Source of the DNA: Micromonospora coerulea
Lineage (GTDB): Bacteria; Actinomycetota; Actinomycetes; Mycobacteriales; Micromonosporaceae
DNA: 64,000 nt
Reading direction: 5' to 3'
Assembly: GCF_016598485.1 (NCBI RefSeq)
Contig: NZ_JAEMUW010000016.1
Coordinates: forward strand, 62,001-126,000
Position numbers and translations under genes: made by a program. Under the pieces are notes generated by a model, which was not told where the DNA came from, made no database searches, and saw nothing but the letters and a program-made list of their open reading frames with translations. Of this stretch, positions 24,669 through 34,241 are shown piece by piece (the first letter of the stretch is position 1; the number at the start of each line of letters is the position of its first letter).

Positions 24669-25645
24669 CGTGTCGTCCCTCGAGTGCGGGCGTGCCGCTG
24701 CGCGGCCACGAAGCGCACCATGTCCAGCAGCCAGTCTCGGTCCGTACGCAACCGCAGGTGGGCCGCGCCGGCGGAGCGCAGTTCCGTGGCGATCGCCGCC
24801 CGCTGGGCGGCGGCCGCGTCGGCGTACCGGCGGCGCAGCCGCGGGTCGGCGGTCTGCACCTCGTGCAGCTCCCCCGTCTCCGGGTCGACCACCGGCAGCA
24901 CCCCCACGTCGGGCAGCTCCAGCTCGCGCGGGTCCACCACCTCGATCGCCAGCACGTCGTGCCGGACCCGCAGCTTACGGATCGGCCGGCCCCACTGCTG
25001 CGGCGGCGCCAGGAAGTCGGAGATGACCACCGCCACGCCGCGCCGGCGCGGCGGTCGGTTCAGCATGTCGACCAGCGCGCCGAGGTCGCTGCGCCCGGGT
25101 CGGATCTCGGCACCGGCGATCGCCCGCAGCAGGCCCTGCGCCTCCTTGCGGCCGGCCCGGGCGGGCAGCCGGACCAGGGTCCCCGGCCCGGTCGGCGGTG
25201 CCGGGCCGCGCCACCGGCCGGCCGGCGCCGCCGCCGGGGCGCCGGTGCCGACGACCGCCCCGATCCGGTTGCCGCCGCGGACCGTCAGGTGGGCCAGGGC
25301 GGCCGCCGCGGCGACCACCACGTCCCGCTTGAGCCACCGGCCGGTGCCGAAGTCGAGGCTCGCCGACAGGTCCACCGCGAGCCAGGTCTCCAGCTCGCGG
25401 TCGGCCACCGTACGCCGGACGTGCGGCATGGTGGTCCGCGCGGTGACCGGCCAGTCCATCCGGCGCACGTCGTCGCCGGGGCGGTACTCCCGGGACTCCC
25501 CCGCCTCGCTGCCCGGCCCGGGCAGCAGGCCGGCGTAGTCGCCCTGGAGCAGCCCGTCGAGCTTGCGGGTGACCATCAGTTGCAGCCGGGACAGCACCGC
25601 GCCGCTGCGGTCCGCGCCGGCCCCGTCCGGCGTCGGTGGGGTCAC
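24665..25645 (-). CDS. DUF58 domain protein
   Basis: A 326-residue protein with the DUF58 signature EYRPGDDVRRMDWPVTART followed by a VWA-like core (ETWLAVDLSASLDFG, VAVVISDFL). DUF58 proteins accompany MoxR ATPases and VWA proteins and probably help assemble or activate protein complexes. An Ala/Pro-rich insert near residues 165-185 is a variable loop. The GTG at 25645 overlaps the moxR stop by four bases (GTGA), and its stop overlaps the VWA start, so the three genes are translationally coupled. Confidence 0.92.
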   Translation of the reverse strand: MTPPTPDGAGADRSGAVLSRLQLMVTRKLDGLLQGDYAGLLPGPGSEAGESREYRPGDDVRRMDWPVTARTTMPHVRRTVADRELETWLAVDLSASLDFGTGRWLKRDVVVAAAAALAHLTVRGGNRIGAVVGTGAPAAAPAGRWRGPAPPTGPGTLVRLPARAGRKEAQGLLRAIAGAEIRPGRSDLGALVDMLNRPPRRRGVAVVISDFLAPPQQWGRPIRKLRVRHDVLAIEVVDPRELELPDVGVLPVVDPETGELHEVQTADPRLRRRYADAAAAQRAAIATELRSAGAAHLRLRTDRDWLLDMVRFVAAQRHARTRGTTR

Positions 25646-26751
25646 GGCCGCTGCCCGGGCCAGCCCGCGCCGGCCGGGGCGCCCGGTGGCGGCGGGGTGG
25701 CCTGCTGCCGGGGCGCGACGGCGGGCAGCGGGATGGTGGACATCACCCGGTGCACGATGTGGTCGGCGGGCACGTCGTCGGCGAGCGCGTCGTAGCTGAG
25801 CACGAGCCGGTGGCGCAGGATGTCCGGGGCGATGTCCTGCACGTCCTGCGGCAGGGCGTAGTCCCGGCCGCGCAGCAGGGCCAGCGCCCGGGTGGCCCGG
25901 ACCAGCCCCAGCGAGGCGCGCGGGCTGGCGCCGTACTGGATGAGCTGCGCGACGTCGGGCATGCCGTGTTCGGCCGGGGCGCGGGTGGCGAGCACCAGCC
26001 GGACCGCGTAGTCGACCAGCGCGTTGTGCACGAAGACCTGGTCGGCCTTGCGCTGCAGGGCGATCAGGTCGGGGGTGCTGAAGATGGGCGTCGGCTCGGG
26101 CGGGGCGACGCCCATCCGGTAGACGATCTCGCGCTCCTCGGCGTCGGTCGGGTAGCCCACCACGATCTTCATCAGGAAGCGGTCGCGCTGCGCCTCCGGC
26201 AGCGGGTAGACGCCCTCCTGCTCGATCGGGTTCTGCGTCGCCATCACCAGGAACGGGTCGGGCACCCGGTGGGTGTCGCCGCCGATGGAGACCTGCCGCT
26301 CGCTCATCACCTCCAGCAGCGCCGACTGCACCTTGGCGGGCGCCCGGTTGATCTCGTCGGCGAGCAGGAAGTTCACGAAGACCGGGCCCAGCTCGACGTC
26401 GAACTTCTCGCTGGACTGGCGGTAGATCCGGGTGCCCATGATGTCGGCGGGGACCAGGTCGGGGGTGAACTGGATCCGGGCGAAGGAGCCGCCCACCACC
26501 TTGGCGAGGGTCTCCACCGCGAGCGTCTTGGCCACCCCGGGCACCCCTTCGAGCAGGCAGTGACCCCGGGCGAGCAGGGCGACGAACATCCGCTCGACCA
26601 TCCGGTCCTGACCGACGATCACCCGTTTGATCTCGAACAGCGCCCGTTCCAGCAGGGTGGCGTCCTCGGCCGGGGTGGTGGTGACCGGCGGCGGCGCGTC
26701 CGGCTCGGCCTCGGTCGGGGTCGGGGCGTCGGGCGTGGTCGGCTGGGCCAC
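25642..26751 (-). CDS. MoxR-family AAA+ ATPase
   Basis: A 369-residue ATPase. After an acidic, Pro/Thr-rich tail (about 28 residues) come Walker A GVPGVAKT, Walker B LLADEINRAP, sensor 1 VMATQNPIEQEG, the arginine finger region LPEAQRDRF and sensor 2 ASPRASLGL, all as in MoxR. It heads the MoxR-DUF58-VWA operon. GTG 26751 has TGGAGGA at good spacing. The C-terminus is Pro-rich. Confidence 0.94.
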   Translation of the reverse strand: MAQPTTPDAPTPTEAEPDAPPPVTTTPAEDATLLERALFEIKRVIVGQDRMVERMFVALLARGHCLLEGVPGVAKTLAVETLAKVVGGSFARIQFTPDLVPADIMGTRIYRQSSEKFDVELGPVFVNFLLADEINRAPAKVQSALLEVMSERQVSIGGDTHRVPDPFLVMATQNPIEQEGVYPLPEAQRDRFLMKIVVGYPTDAEEREIVYRMGVAPPEPTPIFSTPDLIALQRKADQVFVHNALVDYAVRLVLATRAPAEHGMPDVAQLIQYGASPRASLGLVRATRALALLRGRDYALPQDVQDIAPDILRHRLVLSYDALADDVPADHIVHRVMSTIPLPAVAPRQQATPPPPGAPAGAGWPGQRP

Positions 26752-26992
26752 CGGTCCTCCACAGCATGGTCGGTCGTCGCGGCGTGGTGCGCATCAAGAC
26801 TGTCATGCCCGGCTGAGAGCCGAGGGTGGGAGCGGGACGATTTTCGCCACGCCGTCCCGCGGCACGGAAAACGCTGAACACGGGTGGACAGGAAGGGGTC
26901 CGGCGTGTGTACGATTCACCCCGTCGCCGGGCGGCTCCCCCCGTGGCCGCCCGGCGCTAAAACTTCCCGGTGCGCGGCCTAGACTCGCCCGG

Positions 26993-27223
26993 ATGACCAC
27001 TCCCCGCCCTGCCGACGAGGCGCCGATCTGCTCGGCACGCGGCTGTCGCGCGCCCGCCGCCTGGGCGCTGCGCTGGAACAATCCCCGCCTGCATGATCCG
27101 GAGCGGCGCAAGACCTGGCTCGCCTGCCCCGACCACCGGGAGTCGCTCGGCGCGTTTCTCGACGCGCGTGGCTTCCTGCGCGAGGTGGCGGCGGTCACCG
27201 GATCGCCTACGCTCGAAGGGTGA
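26993..27223 (+). CDS. small conserved Cys/His protein (76 aa)
   Basis: A 76-residue protein with CSARGCRAPAAWALRWNNP and, later, LACPDHRESLGAFLDARGFLREV. Two Cys, then a Cys and a His, suggest a small treble-clef-like zinc site. This family is widespread in actinobacteria and is often mislabelled acetone carboxylase; I see nothing to support that enzyme. It lies 23 bp upstream of the PH-domain genes and may be cotranscribed. Confidence 0.75.
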   Translation: MTTPRPADEAPICSARGCRAPAAWALRWNNPRLHDPERRKTWLACPDHRESLGAFLDARGFLREVAAVTGSPTLEG

Positions 27224-27245
27224 GCGAGCGCAGCGGATCACCCCG

Positions 27246-27773
27246 GTGAACGGTGACGACCTCGCCGGGCCGCCGCCGGCCCCGGCCGGCGCGCTGGAGC
27301 CCTGGCCGGAAACCGTCCGCTGGCAGCCCATCTCCCGCGACCTGATCTGGGTGGAGCTGATCCGGCTCGGCCTGCTGCTGGCCGTCCTGCTGGTCGGGCT
27401 GGGCCTCGGCTGGGCGTTCAGCGGGCACTGGTTGTTCGGCGCCGTCCTCGGCGCGGTCGCCCTGCTGGCCGGGTGGCGCGCGCTCACCATCGTCCGGGCG
27501 GTGAGCGCCTGGGGGTACGCCGAACGGGAGCAGGACCTGCTGGTCCGGCACGGGCTGCTGGTCCGGCGGCTGTCCATCGTCCCGTACTCGCGGATGCAGT
27601 TCGTCGACGTCAGCGCCGGGCCGCTGGAGCGGGCGTTCGACCTGGCCACCGTGCAACTGCACACCGCGGCGGCGGCGAGCGACGCGCGGGTGCCCGGGCT
27701 GCGGCCGGCGGAGGCGTCCCGGCTACGCGACCGGCTGACCGCGCTCGGCGAGGACCGGGCGGAGGGCCTGTGA
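27246..27773 (+). CDS. PH-domain (bPH2/YdbS-like) membrane protein
   Basis: A 175-residue protein with two adjacent membrane helices (LGLLLAVLLVGLGLGWAF and LFGAVLGAVALLAGW) followed by a bacterial PH-like domain (LVRHGLLVRRLSIVPYSRMQFVDVSAGPLERAFDLATVQLHTA). This matches the YdbS half of YdbS-YdbT pairs, membrane proteins of unknown biochemical role. The GTG at 27246 lacks a strong ribosome-binding site. Its stop overlaps the next start (GTGA). Confidence 0.85.
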   Translation: MNGDDLAGPPPAPAGALEPWPETVRWQPISRDLIWVELIRLGLLLAVLLVGLGLGWAFSGHWLFGAVLGAVALLAGWRALTIVRAVSAWGYAEREQDLLVRHGLLVRRLSIVPYSRMQFVDVSAGPLERAFDLATVQLHTAAAASDARVPGLRPAEASRLRDRLTALGEDRAEGL

Positions 27774-29281
27774 GCGACGGTCCGGCCGAGCCGCGGCCCG
27801 ACGCGCCGCCAGCGACCGGCCCGGAGCTGCCCCCACCGCACGCCGGCCCCGCCGGGCCACCCTGGCCGTACCCGCCGCCGCCCTGGCCGGCCGCCCCGCA
27901 CCCCGGACCGCCCGGACCGCCCGGGCCGCCCTGGCCCGGGACCGGCTGGCCGGGGGCGCCGCCGTCGGGCGCGGAGCCCCGGCAACGGCTGCACCCGTTG
28001 AGCCCGGTGCTGCACGGGGCCAAGTCGCTGGTGGTGGTGATCGCCGGCCTCTCCTGGTCGACGCTGTCCCGGGTGGGCTTCGGCTGGTTCGCGGCGATGG
28101 CCGCGGTGCTCGCCCTGGGTGCCACCGTGCTGGCCGTGATCAGCTGGTACAACACCGGCTACCACGTGATCGGCCGCGAGTTGCGGGTGCACGAGGGGCT
28201 GATCTGGCGGCGTACCCGGGCCATCCCGCTGGAACGGTTGCAGGCCGTGGAGGTGGTCCGGCCGCTGCTGGCCCAGCTCACCGGCCTGGCCGAGCTGCGC
28301 CTGGAGGTGGTGGGCGGGGGCAAGACCGAGGCGCCGCTGGCCTACCTCGGGGTCGCCGAGGCGGCCGCGCTGCGCCAGCGCCTGCTCGCCGTCGCCGGCC
28401 GTCCGCCGGAGCGAGTCCCGCCGGCCGCCGGCCCGGCCGCCGCACCCGCGCCGACCGGACGCTGGCTGCACACGGTACGCAATCAGGACCTGCTGGTCAG
28501 CCAGCTGCTCACCCCGCAGGCGTTCCTGCTCCCCTTCGGCGTCGCCTTCGTGGTGGCGCAGTTCCTCTCCGAGGGCTCCCGGTCCTTCATCGCGGTCGCC
28601 AGCACGCTGACCGCGATGGCCGGCATCCTGCTCCAGCCCATCCGGCGGGTGCTCGACGACTGGGGCTTCCGGCTGGACCGGGACGGCGACACCCTGCGCA
28701 TCCGCAACGGCCTGCTGGAGACCCGGGCGCAGACGGTGCCGCTGCACCGGGTGCAGACCGTCGGGGTGACCTGGCCGCTGCTGTGGCGGATGAAGGGCTG
28801 GCTGCGGCTGCGGCTGGAGGTGGCCGGCTACTCGGCCGCCGAGCCCGACGACCGGAACCGGCCGGACCGGCTGCTCCCCGTCGGCGACCTGCGCACCGGC
28901 GAGCTGGTGGTGGCGGAGGTGCTGCCCGGCGTACGCCTCGCCGCGCTGCCGCTGACCCCGCCGCCGCGCCGGGCCCGCTGGCTGCGCCCGCTGAGCCGGT
29001 CGGCCACCGGCGCCGGCCTCGACGACAGCGTGTTCGCCGCCCGGTCCGGCCTGCTCACCCGGCAGCTCGCGGTCGTGCCGTACGCCCGGATCCAGAGCGT
29101 GCGGGTGACCCAGGGGCCGGCGCAGCGGCGGCTGCGGCTGGCCACCGTGCACGCGGACACGGCCGGCGGGGCCGGCGCGGCCGCCTACGACCGGGACGTG
29201 ACCGAGGCGTGGGAGCTGGCGGCGGAGCTGACCGCCCGGGCGCACGCCGCCCGCCGCGCCGACGGGGGCCGCCGGCCCTGA
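27770..29281 (+). CDS. PH-domain (YdbT-like) membrane protein
   Basis: A 503-residue protein with three repeated PH-like units. A Pro-rich cytoplasmic tail of about 70 residues (PPWPYPPPPWP) is followed by membrane segments (FAAMAAVLALGATVLAVI; PFGVAFVVAQF; AVASTLTAMAGILL). The PH-like units contain LIWRRTRAIPLERLQAVEV, LLETRAQTVPLHRVQTVGV and LLTRQLAVVPYARIQSVRV. It is coupled to the preceding gene by GTGA. Together they form the YdbS-YdbT pair. Confidence 0.87.
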   Translation: MSDGPAEPRPDAPPATGPELPPPHAGPAGPPWPYPPPPWPAAPHPGPPGPPGPPWPGTGWPGAPPSGAEPRQRLHPLSPVLHGAKSLVVVIAGLSWSTLSRVGFGWFAAMAAVLALGATVLAVISWYNTGYHVIGRELRVHEGLIWRRTRAIPLERLQAVEVVRPLLAQLTGLAELRLEVVGGGKTEAPLAYLGVAEAAALRQRLLAVAGRPPERVPPAAGPAAAPAPTGRWLHTVRNQDLLVSQLLTPQAFLLPFGVAFVVAQFLSEGSRSFIAVASTLTAMAGILLQPIRRVLDDWGFRLDRDGDTLRIRNGLLETRAQTVPLHRVQTVGVTWPLLWRMKGWLRLRLEVAGYSAAEPDDRNRPDRLLPVGDLRTGELVVAEVLPGVRLAALPLTPPPRRARWLRPLSRSATGAGLDDSVFAARSGLLTRQLAVVPYARIQSVRVTQGPAQRRLRLATVHADTAGGAGAAAYDRDVTEAWELAAELTARAHAARRADGGRRP

Positions 29282-29312
29282 ACCGGCGCCGACCGGTCAG
29301 CGGTCGGCCGGT
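29282..29312. terminator. bidirectional hairpin between convergent genes
   Basis: CCGACCG (29289-29295) pairs with CGGTCGG (29301-29307), extended by ACCGG/CCGGT across a two-base bulge (29282-29286 with 29308-29312). It overlaps the stop codon of the PAP2 gene. Confidence 0.5.
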
Positions 29313-30361
29313 ACCGCCGACGGCTCCGCCGGGGTGTCCCGGGCCACCTCGGGGCCGTCGCCCGCCCGGCCCGCGAGCGCCGCCGGGTCCGGCGGCGCGC
29401 TCGCCGCCGGCCGGACCCGCCGGGCGACCCACCAGCGCTCGGCCAGGCCGACGACGAGGAAGGTCATCCCCACGTACGCCCAGCCGACCAGCACGTCGAT
29501 CATGTAGTGCTCGCCGCTGTAGACCAGGGTGAACGTCATCGCCAGCGGATACGCCAGCAGCAGCGGCCACCAGCGACGCCGGGTCGCCCCGAGGAAGAAC
29601 AGCACCACGAAGAGCGCGAACGCGGTGTGCAGCGAGGGCATCGCCGCCACCGGGTTGGACGCGATCTGCCCGGCGTTGAGCAGGTTGCCCGCGCCGTGCA
29701 TGCCGAACGCCTTCCAGCCCCGGGTGGAGATCCGGGCGACCTCGGTGAGCAGGCCGTTCTGCGCGGCCCACCACGGCGGCGCGGCCGGGTAGAGGAAGTA
29801 GGTGACCAGCCCGGCGGCGCAGAGGAAGCCCCACCGGCGCATGTACGCCGCCCAGCGCCCCCGGTCGCGCAGCCAGAGCACCGCGGCGGCGGCCAGGGTC
29901 ACCACGAAGTGGGAGAAGTAGACCCAGCTGGCCAGCACGTCCCACCAGTGCACGTCCGGCCGGTACAGGTGCTGCTGCAACCAGATGGTGGGCACCTCGC
30001 CGCCGGTGCCCCAGCCGAACAGGAAGCGGTCGGCGACGATCAGCTCCATGGCGTGCGGCGTCGCCCCGTTGTCGGCGAACCCCCGGGAGAGGTTGTACCC
30101 GGCCAGCAGCAGCACCACCGGTATCCAGTCCCGGGCGAACCGCAGGTGGCTGCGCCACGGCCGGGAGGAGTTCCAGGCGATGGTGGCCGCCCAGATCCAC
30201 ACGAAGGCGTACGCCGGGTCGGTGGGCAGGCCGATGGCGAACCAGCCGGCCAGGAACGCCACGCCCCAGATCACCATGGCGACGACACGGCGACGCCCGC
30301 CGTCGGGCGACGCGGTCGGGCCGGTCCGGGCGGGGGGCTGAGGATCTGTCACGACGGCCAT
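29297..30361 (-). CDS. PAP2-superfamily membrane phosphatase/transferase
   Basis: A 354-residue polytopic protein with about six membrane helices. The PAP2 signature is present late in the protein: MPSLHTAFA and SGEHYMIDVLVGW (catalytic His and Asp). The WxxxAQN and YFLYPAAPPWW segments resemble the Aur1/inositol-phosphotransfer group, so the substrate may be a lipid or inositol phosphate. The ATG at 30361 lacks a visible ribosome-binding site; a GTG at 30352 is an alternative. The Pro/Ala-rich C-terminal tail is cytoplasmic. Confidence 0.85.
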   Translation of the reverse strand: MAVVTDPQPPARTGPTASPDGGRRRVVAMVIWGVAFLAGWFAIGLPTDPAYAFVWIWAATIAWNSSRPWRSHLRFARDWIPVVLLLAGYNLSRGFADNGATPHAMELIVADRFLFGWGTGGEVPTIWLQQHLYRPDVHWWDVLASWVYFSHFVVTLAAAAVLWLRDRGRWAAYMRRWGFLCAAGLVTYFLYPAAPPWWAAQNGLLTEVARISTRGWKAFGMHGAGNLLNAGQIASNPVAAMPSLHTAFALFVVLFFLGATRRRWWPLLLAYPLAMTFTLVYSGEHYMIDVLVGWAYVGMTFLVVGLAERWWVARRVRPAASAPPDPAALAGRAGDGPEVARDTPAEPSAVPADR

Positions 30362-30526
30362 CGCGGTCAAGGTTAACGACGGGCGACGCGCCCACCGAAG
30401 CGGGTGGTGCCGACCGGTGGCGCCACCAGCGGCGGACCGGACGGACCGGCGGCCGGGTGCCGGCGGGCGCACCCGGGTTGTCGCCCGCCGTGGCCCGGAC
30501 GGCGGGCGAGCACCTAGGCTGGGACC

Positions 30527-30922
30527 ATGCACGAGCCGCCCTTCGCGCCGGGGCTGACCGCCCGGGTCGAGCTGACCGTCACCGACGCCGACACCGCGCA
30601 GGCGGTGGGCTCCGGGGACGTGCCGGTGCTCGGCACCCCCCGGGTGCTGGCCCTGGCCGAGGCGGCGACCGTGGCCGCGACCGCCACCCGGATGCCCGCC
30701 GGGCAGACCACCGTCGGGCTGCGCGTAGAGCTGGACCACCGGGCCCCCACGCCGGTCGGCCGGACCGTGGTCGCGCAGGCCCGACTCGCCAAGGTCGACG
30801 GCCGGCGGCTGTTCTTCGAGGTGACCGTCACCGACGGCGGGGAGACGGTGGCCGACGGGCGGGTCGACCGGGTGCTGGTCGACCGGCAGCGGTTCCTCGA
30901 GCGCGCCTCGCGGGCGTCATGA
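30527..30922 (+). CDS. FlK-like hot-dog thioesterase
   Basis: A 131-residue hot-dog-fold protein. LALAEAATVAA supplies the Glu, and VELDHRAPTPVG the His, of the Thr/Glu/His set known from fluoroacetyl-CoA thioesterase and relatives. It probably hydrolyses an acyl-CoA; the physiological substrate is unknown. Its stop overlaps the next start (ATGA), so it is coexpressed with an MBL hydrolase. Confidence 0.85.
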   Translation: MHEPPFAPGLTARVELTVTDADTAQAVGSGDVPVLGTPRVLALAEAATVAATATRMPAGQTTVGLRVELDHRAPTPVGRTVVAQARLAKVDGRRLFFEVTVTDGGETVADGRVDRVLVDRQRFLERASRAS

Positions 30923-31749
30923 CCGGCCGCTTCGTCGAGGTCGCCGACGGCGTCCACGTGCTGCGCGAACCGCTGCTGAGGGTGAACGTGACGCTGGTGG
31001 TCGGCGACGGCACGGCGCTGCTGGTGGACACCCTGTCCACCGCGGGCCAGGCCCGTGCCCTGGCCGCCGCCGCCCGGGTGATCACCCCGCACCCGTGGAT
31101 CGTGGTCAACACCCACCACCACTTCGACCACTGCTTCGGCAACGCCACCCTGGCCGCCGACCCACCCCGCCCGGTGTACGCGCACGAGCTGGCCGTCGAG
31201 GCGCTGCGCGACCACCCCGACCAGCTCCGCCGGGCGGCGTACGAGGAGGTGCGCGAGGAACGGCCGGCGCTCGCCGCCGAGCTGGCCGAGACCGAGCTGC
31301 TGGCCCCCACCCACCCGGTGCTCACGGAGACGGTGCTGGACGTCGGCGGCCGGCAGGTGCTGCTGCGCCACCCGGGGCACGGCCACACCGACGCCGACCT
31401 GGTGGTGCACGTCCCCGACGCGGACGTGCTGGTCGCCGGGGACCTGGTCGAGCAGAGCGGGCCGCCGGCCTTCGAGGAGTCGTACCCGTTGCAGTGGCCG
31501 GACGCCGTCGCCGACCTGCTCCGGCTCACCACCCCGGGGACGGTGGTGATCCCCGGCCACGGCGATCTGGTCGACGTCGAGTTCGTCCGCGCCCAGCACG
31601 CCCAGCTCGCCCGGCAGGCCTGGACGATCCGCGCCGGCCACACCGGCAACGCCCCGCCCGAGCGGGTGGCCGCGGAGTCCCCCTTCGGCGCCCGCCCCGG
31701 CCTCATCGCCGCCCGCCGCGGCTACGCCGAACTGGACGGCCGCCCCTAA
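30919..31749 (+). CDS. metallo-beta-lactamase-fold hydrolase
   Basis: A 276-residue MBL-fold enzyme with the metal motif THHHFDH (HxHxDH) in VVNTHHHFDHCFGN, the downstream His in HPGHGHTDAD, the bridging Asp in VLVAGDLVEQ and the last His in IPGHGDLVD. The spacing suits a di-zinc or iron hydrolase such as a thioester or lactone hydrolase. The start is ATG 30919, coupled to the thioesterase gene. Confidence 0.9.
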   Translation: MTGRFVEVADGVHVLREPLLRVNVTLVVGDGTALLVDTLSTAGQARALAAAARVITPHPWIVVNTHHHFDHCFGNATLAADPPRPVYAHELAVEALRDHPDQLRRAAYEEVREERPALAAELAETELLAPTHPVLTETVLDVGGRQVLLRHPGHGHTDADLVVHVPDADVLVAGDLVEQSGPPAFEESYPLQWPDAVADLLRLTTPGTVVIPGHGDLVDVEFVRAQHAQLARQAWTIRAGHTGNAPPERVAAESPFGARPGLIAARRGYAELDGRP

Positions 31750-31772
31750 CCCCACCCCCCCCCGCTATTGGG

Positions 31773-32705
31773 TTAGCTGGGGAAGCGGTGGGTCACGTCG
31801 GCGCGGGTGGGCATGGCGACGGCGCCGCCGGGGGACTCGCAGACCAGGGCGGCCACCCGGAGGGCGAAGGCGACCCGCTGCTGCCAGCCGGCCGGGTCCT
31901 CGGGTTCGCCGGCGGCGAGCAGGTCGGCGATGAGCGCGCCCATCACCGAGTCGCCGGCGCCGGTGGCGTCCACCGCGTGGACCTTCGGCGCCGGGATCCG
32001 TACCACGTCGGGGCCGGCGGCGACCAGCGCGCCGGCCGCGCCCAGGGTGACCACCACGGTGCCCGCGCCCAACTCCCGCAGGTACGCGGCCACGCCCTCG
32101 ACCGGCTCGCGGGGATAGAGCACCTCGGCGTCGGCGGTGCTGAGCTTGACCAGGTGGGCGCTCGCGGCGAACTCGGCGACCACCTCGCGGAGCCCGGCGA
32201 GGGCCGCCGGGCCGGCCAGCAGCCGGGGGCGGACGTTCGGGTCGAAGACCCGCAGCGCCCCGGCGATCGACCAGGCCCGCCGGGCGGCGGCGAGCACCGG
32301 CGGGTCGAGCAGCACGATCGAGCCGCAGTAGACCACGTCGGCGCCCTCGACCAGCGCCACGTCCAGGTCGTCGGCGGTGAGCAGCGCGTACGACCGGGGC
32401 TCGCCGTAGAAGCGGAAGTCGGGTTCGGGGCCGGCGAAGGTGGCCACGGCCAGCGCGGTCGGCGCCGGCACGGTCACCGCACCGGCGAGCCCGACGCCCG
32501 CGGCGGTCAGGAAGGCGCGGATCCGGTCGGCCAGCGCGTCGTCGCCGAGCGAACCGACGAACCGGGCGTCCCCGCCGAGCCGGGCCACCGCCACGGCCAC
32601 GTTGAGCGGGCCGCCGCCGATCGCCTGCCGGTAGACGGGCTGCCCGTCGTGTTCGGCGTCGAGCAGGTCGACCAGCGCCTCACCGAGCACCACCGCGTAT
32701 CCCAT
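31773..32705 (-). CDS. PfkB-family carbohydrate kinase (fructokinase-like)
   Basis: A 310-residue sugar kinase. The N-terminal PfkB motif is GGGPLNVAVAVARLGGDARFVG, and the C-terminal motif AVDATGAGDSVMGAL has the GAGD catalytic Asp. VGLAGAVTVPAPTALAV and FDPNVRP are typical of fructokinases, but the sugar is not certain. ATG 32705 has AAAGGA at good spacing. The gene converges on the MBL hydrolase across a nine-base C tract (31755-31763). Confidence 0.9.
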   Translation of the reverse strand: MGYAVVLGEALVDLLDAEHDGQPVYRQAIGGGPLNVAVAVARLGGDARFVGSLGDDALADRIRAFLTAAGVGLAGAVTVPAPTALAVATFAGPEPDFRFYGEPRSYALLTADDLDVALVEGADVVYCGSIVLLDPPVLAAARRAWSIAGALRVFDPNVRPRLLAGPAALAGLREVVAEFAASAHLVKLSTADAEVLYPREPVEGVAAYLRELGAGTVVVTLGAAGALVAAGPDVVRIPAPKVHAVDATGAGDSVMGALIADLLAAGEPEDPAGWQQRVAFALRVAALVCESPGGAVAMPTRADVTHRFPS

Positions 32706-32901
32706 TCCGGTCCTTTCGTCGTCGACGCCGCCGCACCGTCCACCGCGCGCCTCGACCGATCTTGTCGCCTCAGGCTGGCACAGTCCGCGGCCTGATGGCC
32801 GTCGAAGACACGGTATTGGCGTGGCGGGACGGGTGCGAGTCGCGGGTTGAGCGCCGAGTCACCAGGTACGCCCGGTCCGCGCGCCAGGCGCGCGCTCCGG
32901 C

Positions 32902-34056
32902 CTATTCCGGACGGTGGATGGGTCCGGCCAGCTCCGCCAGCGGTCTCCCCGTCCCGCCCCAGCGGCCGGCGACGATCTGCGCCGCCACACTCACCGCGGT
33001 CTCCTCCGGCGTGCGCCCGCCGAGGTCCAGCCCGATCGGCGCGGCGAGCCGGTCGAGCTGCGCCACGCTGACGCCCGCCTCCCGGAGCTGCTTGCGCCGC
33101 TCGTCGTGGGTACGCCGGGAGCCCATCGCCCCCACGAACGCCAGTGGGTGCCGCAGCGCCAGGGCGAGCACCGGCACGTCGAACTTCGGATCGTGGGTGA
33201 GCACGCAGACCGCGGTCCGCGCATCCACGCGGCCGGCCTCCAGCTCCGCCCGCAGGTACCGGTGCGGCCAGTCCACCACCACCTCGTCCGCCTCGGGAAA
33301 CCGCCGGGCGGTGGCGAAGACCGGTCGCGCGTCGCAGACGGTCACCCGGTAACCGAGGAACGCGCCGATCCGGGCGACTGCGGCGGCGAAGTCGATGGCC
33401 CCGAAGACGATCATCCGGGGCGGCGTGGCGTACGTCGCCACGAAGAGGCTGAGGCCGCTGCCGCGCCGCTGCCCGTCGTAGCCGTAGCGGAGCACCGCGC
33501 CGCGGCCGGCGGCGAGCAACCCGAGTGCGTCGGCGGCGGCAGCGGCGTCCAACCGCTCCCCGCCCAGCGTGCCGCTCGTCCCGTCCTCGGTCAGCACCAG
33601 CCGCCGGCCGAGCCGGCCCGCCGGGTCGACCGGTTCCGCCAGCGCCGGTGGATCGCCCGCGTCGGCCGCGACGCAGGTGACCACGGCTACCGGCCGGCCG
33701 GCGCGCCGCGCGGCGGCGACTGCCCCCAGCTCCGGGAAGCCCGCCGGGTCGACCCGCTCCAGGAACACGTCGAGCTCCCCGCCGCAGGTGAGGCCGACCG
33801 CGTACGCGTCGTCGTCGCTGACCGCGTAGCGAACGAGCTCCGGGGTTCCGGTGTCGAGGACGGCGCGCGCCCGCTCGTACAGGTCGGCCTCGACGCAGCC
33901 GCCGGAGACACTGCCGGTGACCGTGCCGTCGGCCGCGACCAGCATCGCGGCGCCGGACGGTTGCGGCGCGGACCGCCGGGTGGCCACGACGGTGGCCAGC
34001 GCCACCGGCTCGCCACCCCGCCAACGTCGGTGCAGTTCGTCGAACACGTCCGGCAC
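32902..34056 (-). CDS. XdhC-family molybdenum-cofactor maturation factor
   Basis: A 384-residue protein with the XdhC N-terminal half (GEPVALATVVATRRSAPQPSGAAML, GSVSGGCVEADL) and a C-terminal Rossmann domain (RMIVFGAIDFAAAVARIGAFLGY, FVGAMGSRRTHDERRKQL). XdhC proteins bind and deliver sulfurated molybdenum cofactor to xanthine-dehydrogenase-type enzymes. The gene is divergent from exactly such an enzyme (185-bp gap), which supports the role. The start is GTG 34056; GTG 34047 is an alternative. Confidence 0.9.
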   Translation of the reverse strand: MPDVFDELHRRWRGGEPVALATVVATRRSAPQPSGAAMLVAADGTVTGSVSGGCVEADLYERARAVLDTGTPELVRYAVSDDDAYAVGLTCGGELDVFLERVDPAGFPELGAVAAARRAGRPVAVVTCVAADAGDPPALAEPVDPAGRLGRRLVLTEDGTSGTLGGERLDAAAAADALGLLAAGRGAVLRYGYDGQRRGSGLSLFVATYATPPRMIVFGAIDFAAAVARIGAFLGYRVTVCDARPVFATARRFPEADEVVVDWPHRYLRAELEAGRVDARTAVCVLTHDPKFDVPVLALALRHPLAFVGAMGSRRTHDERRKQLREAGVSVAQLDRLAAPIGLDLGGRTPEETAVSVAAQIVAGRWGGTGRPLAELAGPIHRPE

Positions 34057-34241
34057 CCGTCCCGCCTCTCCGTCCGGTCGACGCGCCGCCGGCTGACGGC
34101 CGGCGCGGGGAAACGGGGCGGCCAGCTGGGCCACCCCGGCACGCCGCGGCCGGTACGCCAGCGGCACCAAGTCCGACGATCTGTCCTTTCCAGAGCATTC
34201 CGAAATATATGTTCGCTTCAGACACGAGGGGGTGCGAGTTG

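Noticed and set aside
26993..27223. Label of acetone carboxylase for the 76-aa protein
   Set aside because: Real acetone carboxylase subunits are far larger; only a small Cys/His motif is visible.
31755..31763. Nine-base C tract as a phase-variable switch
   Set aside because: It lies between two stop codons of convergent genes, not in a coding or promoter position.
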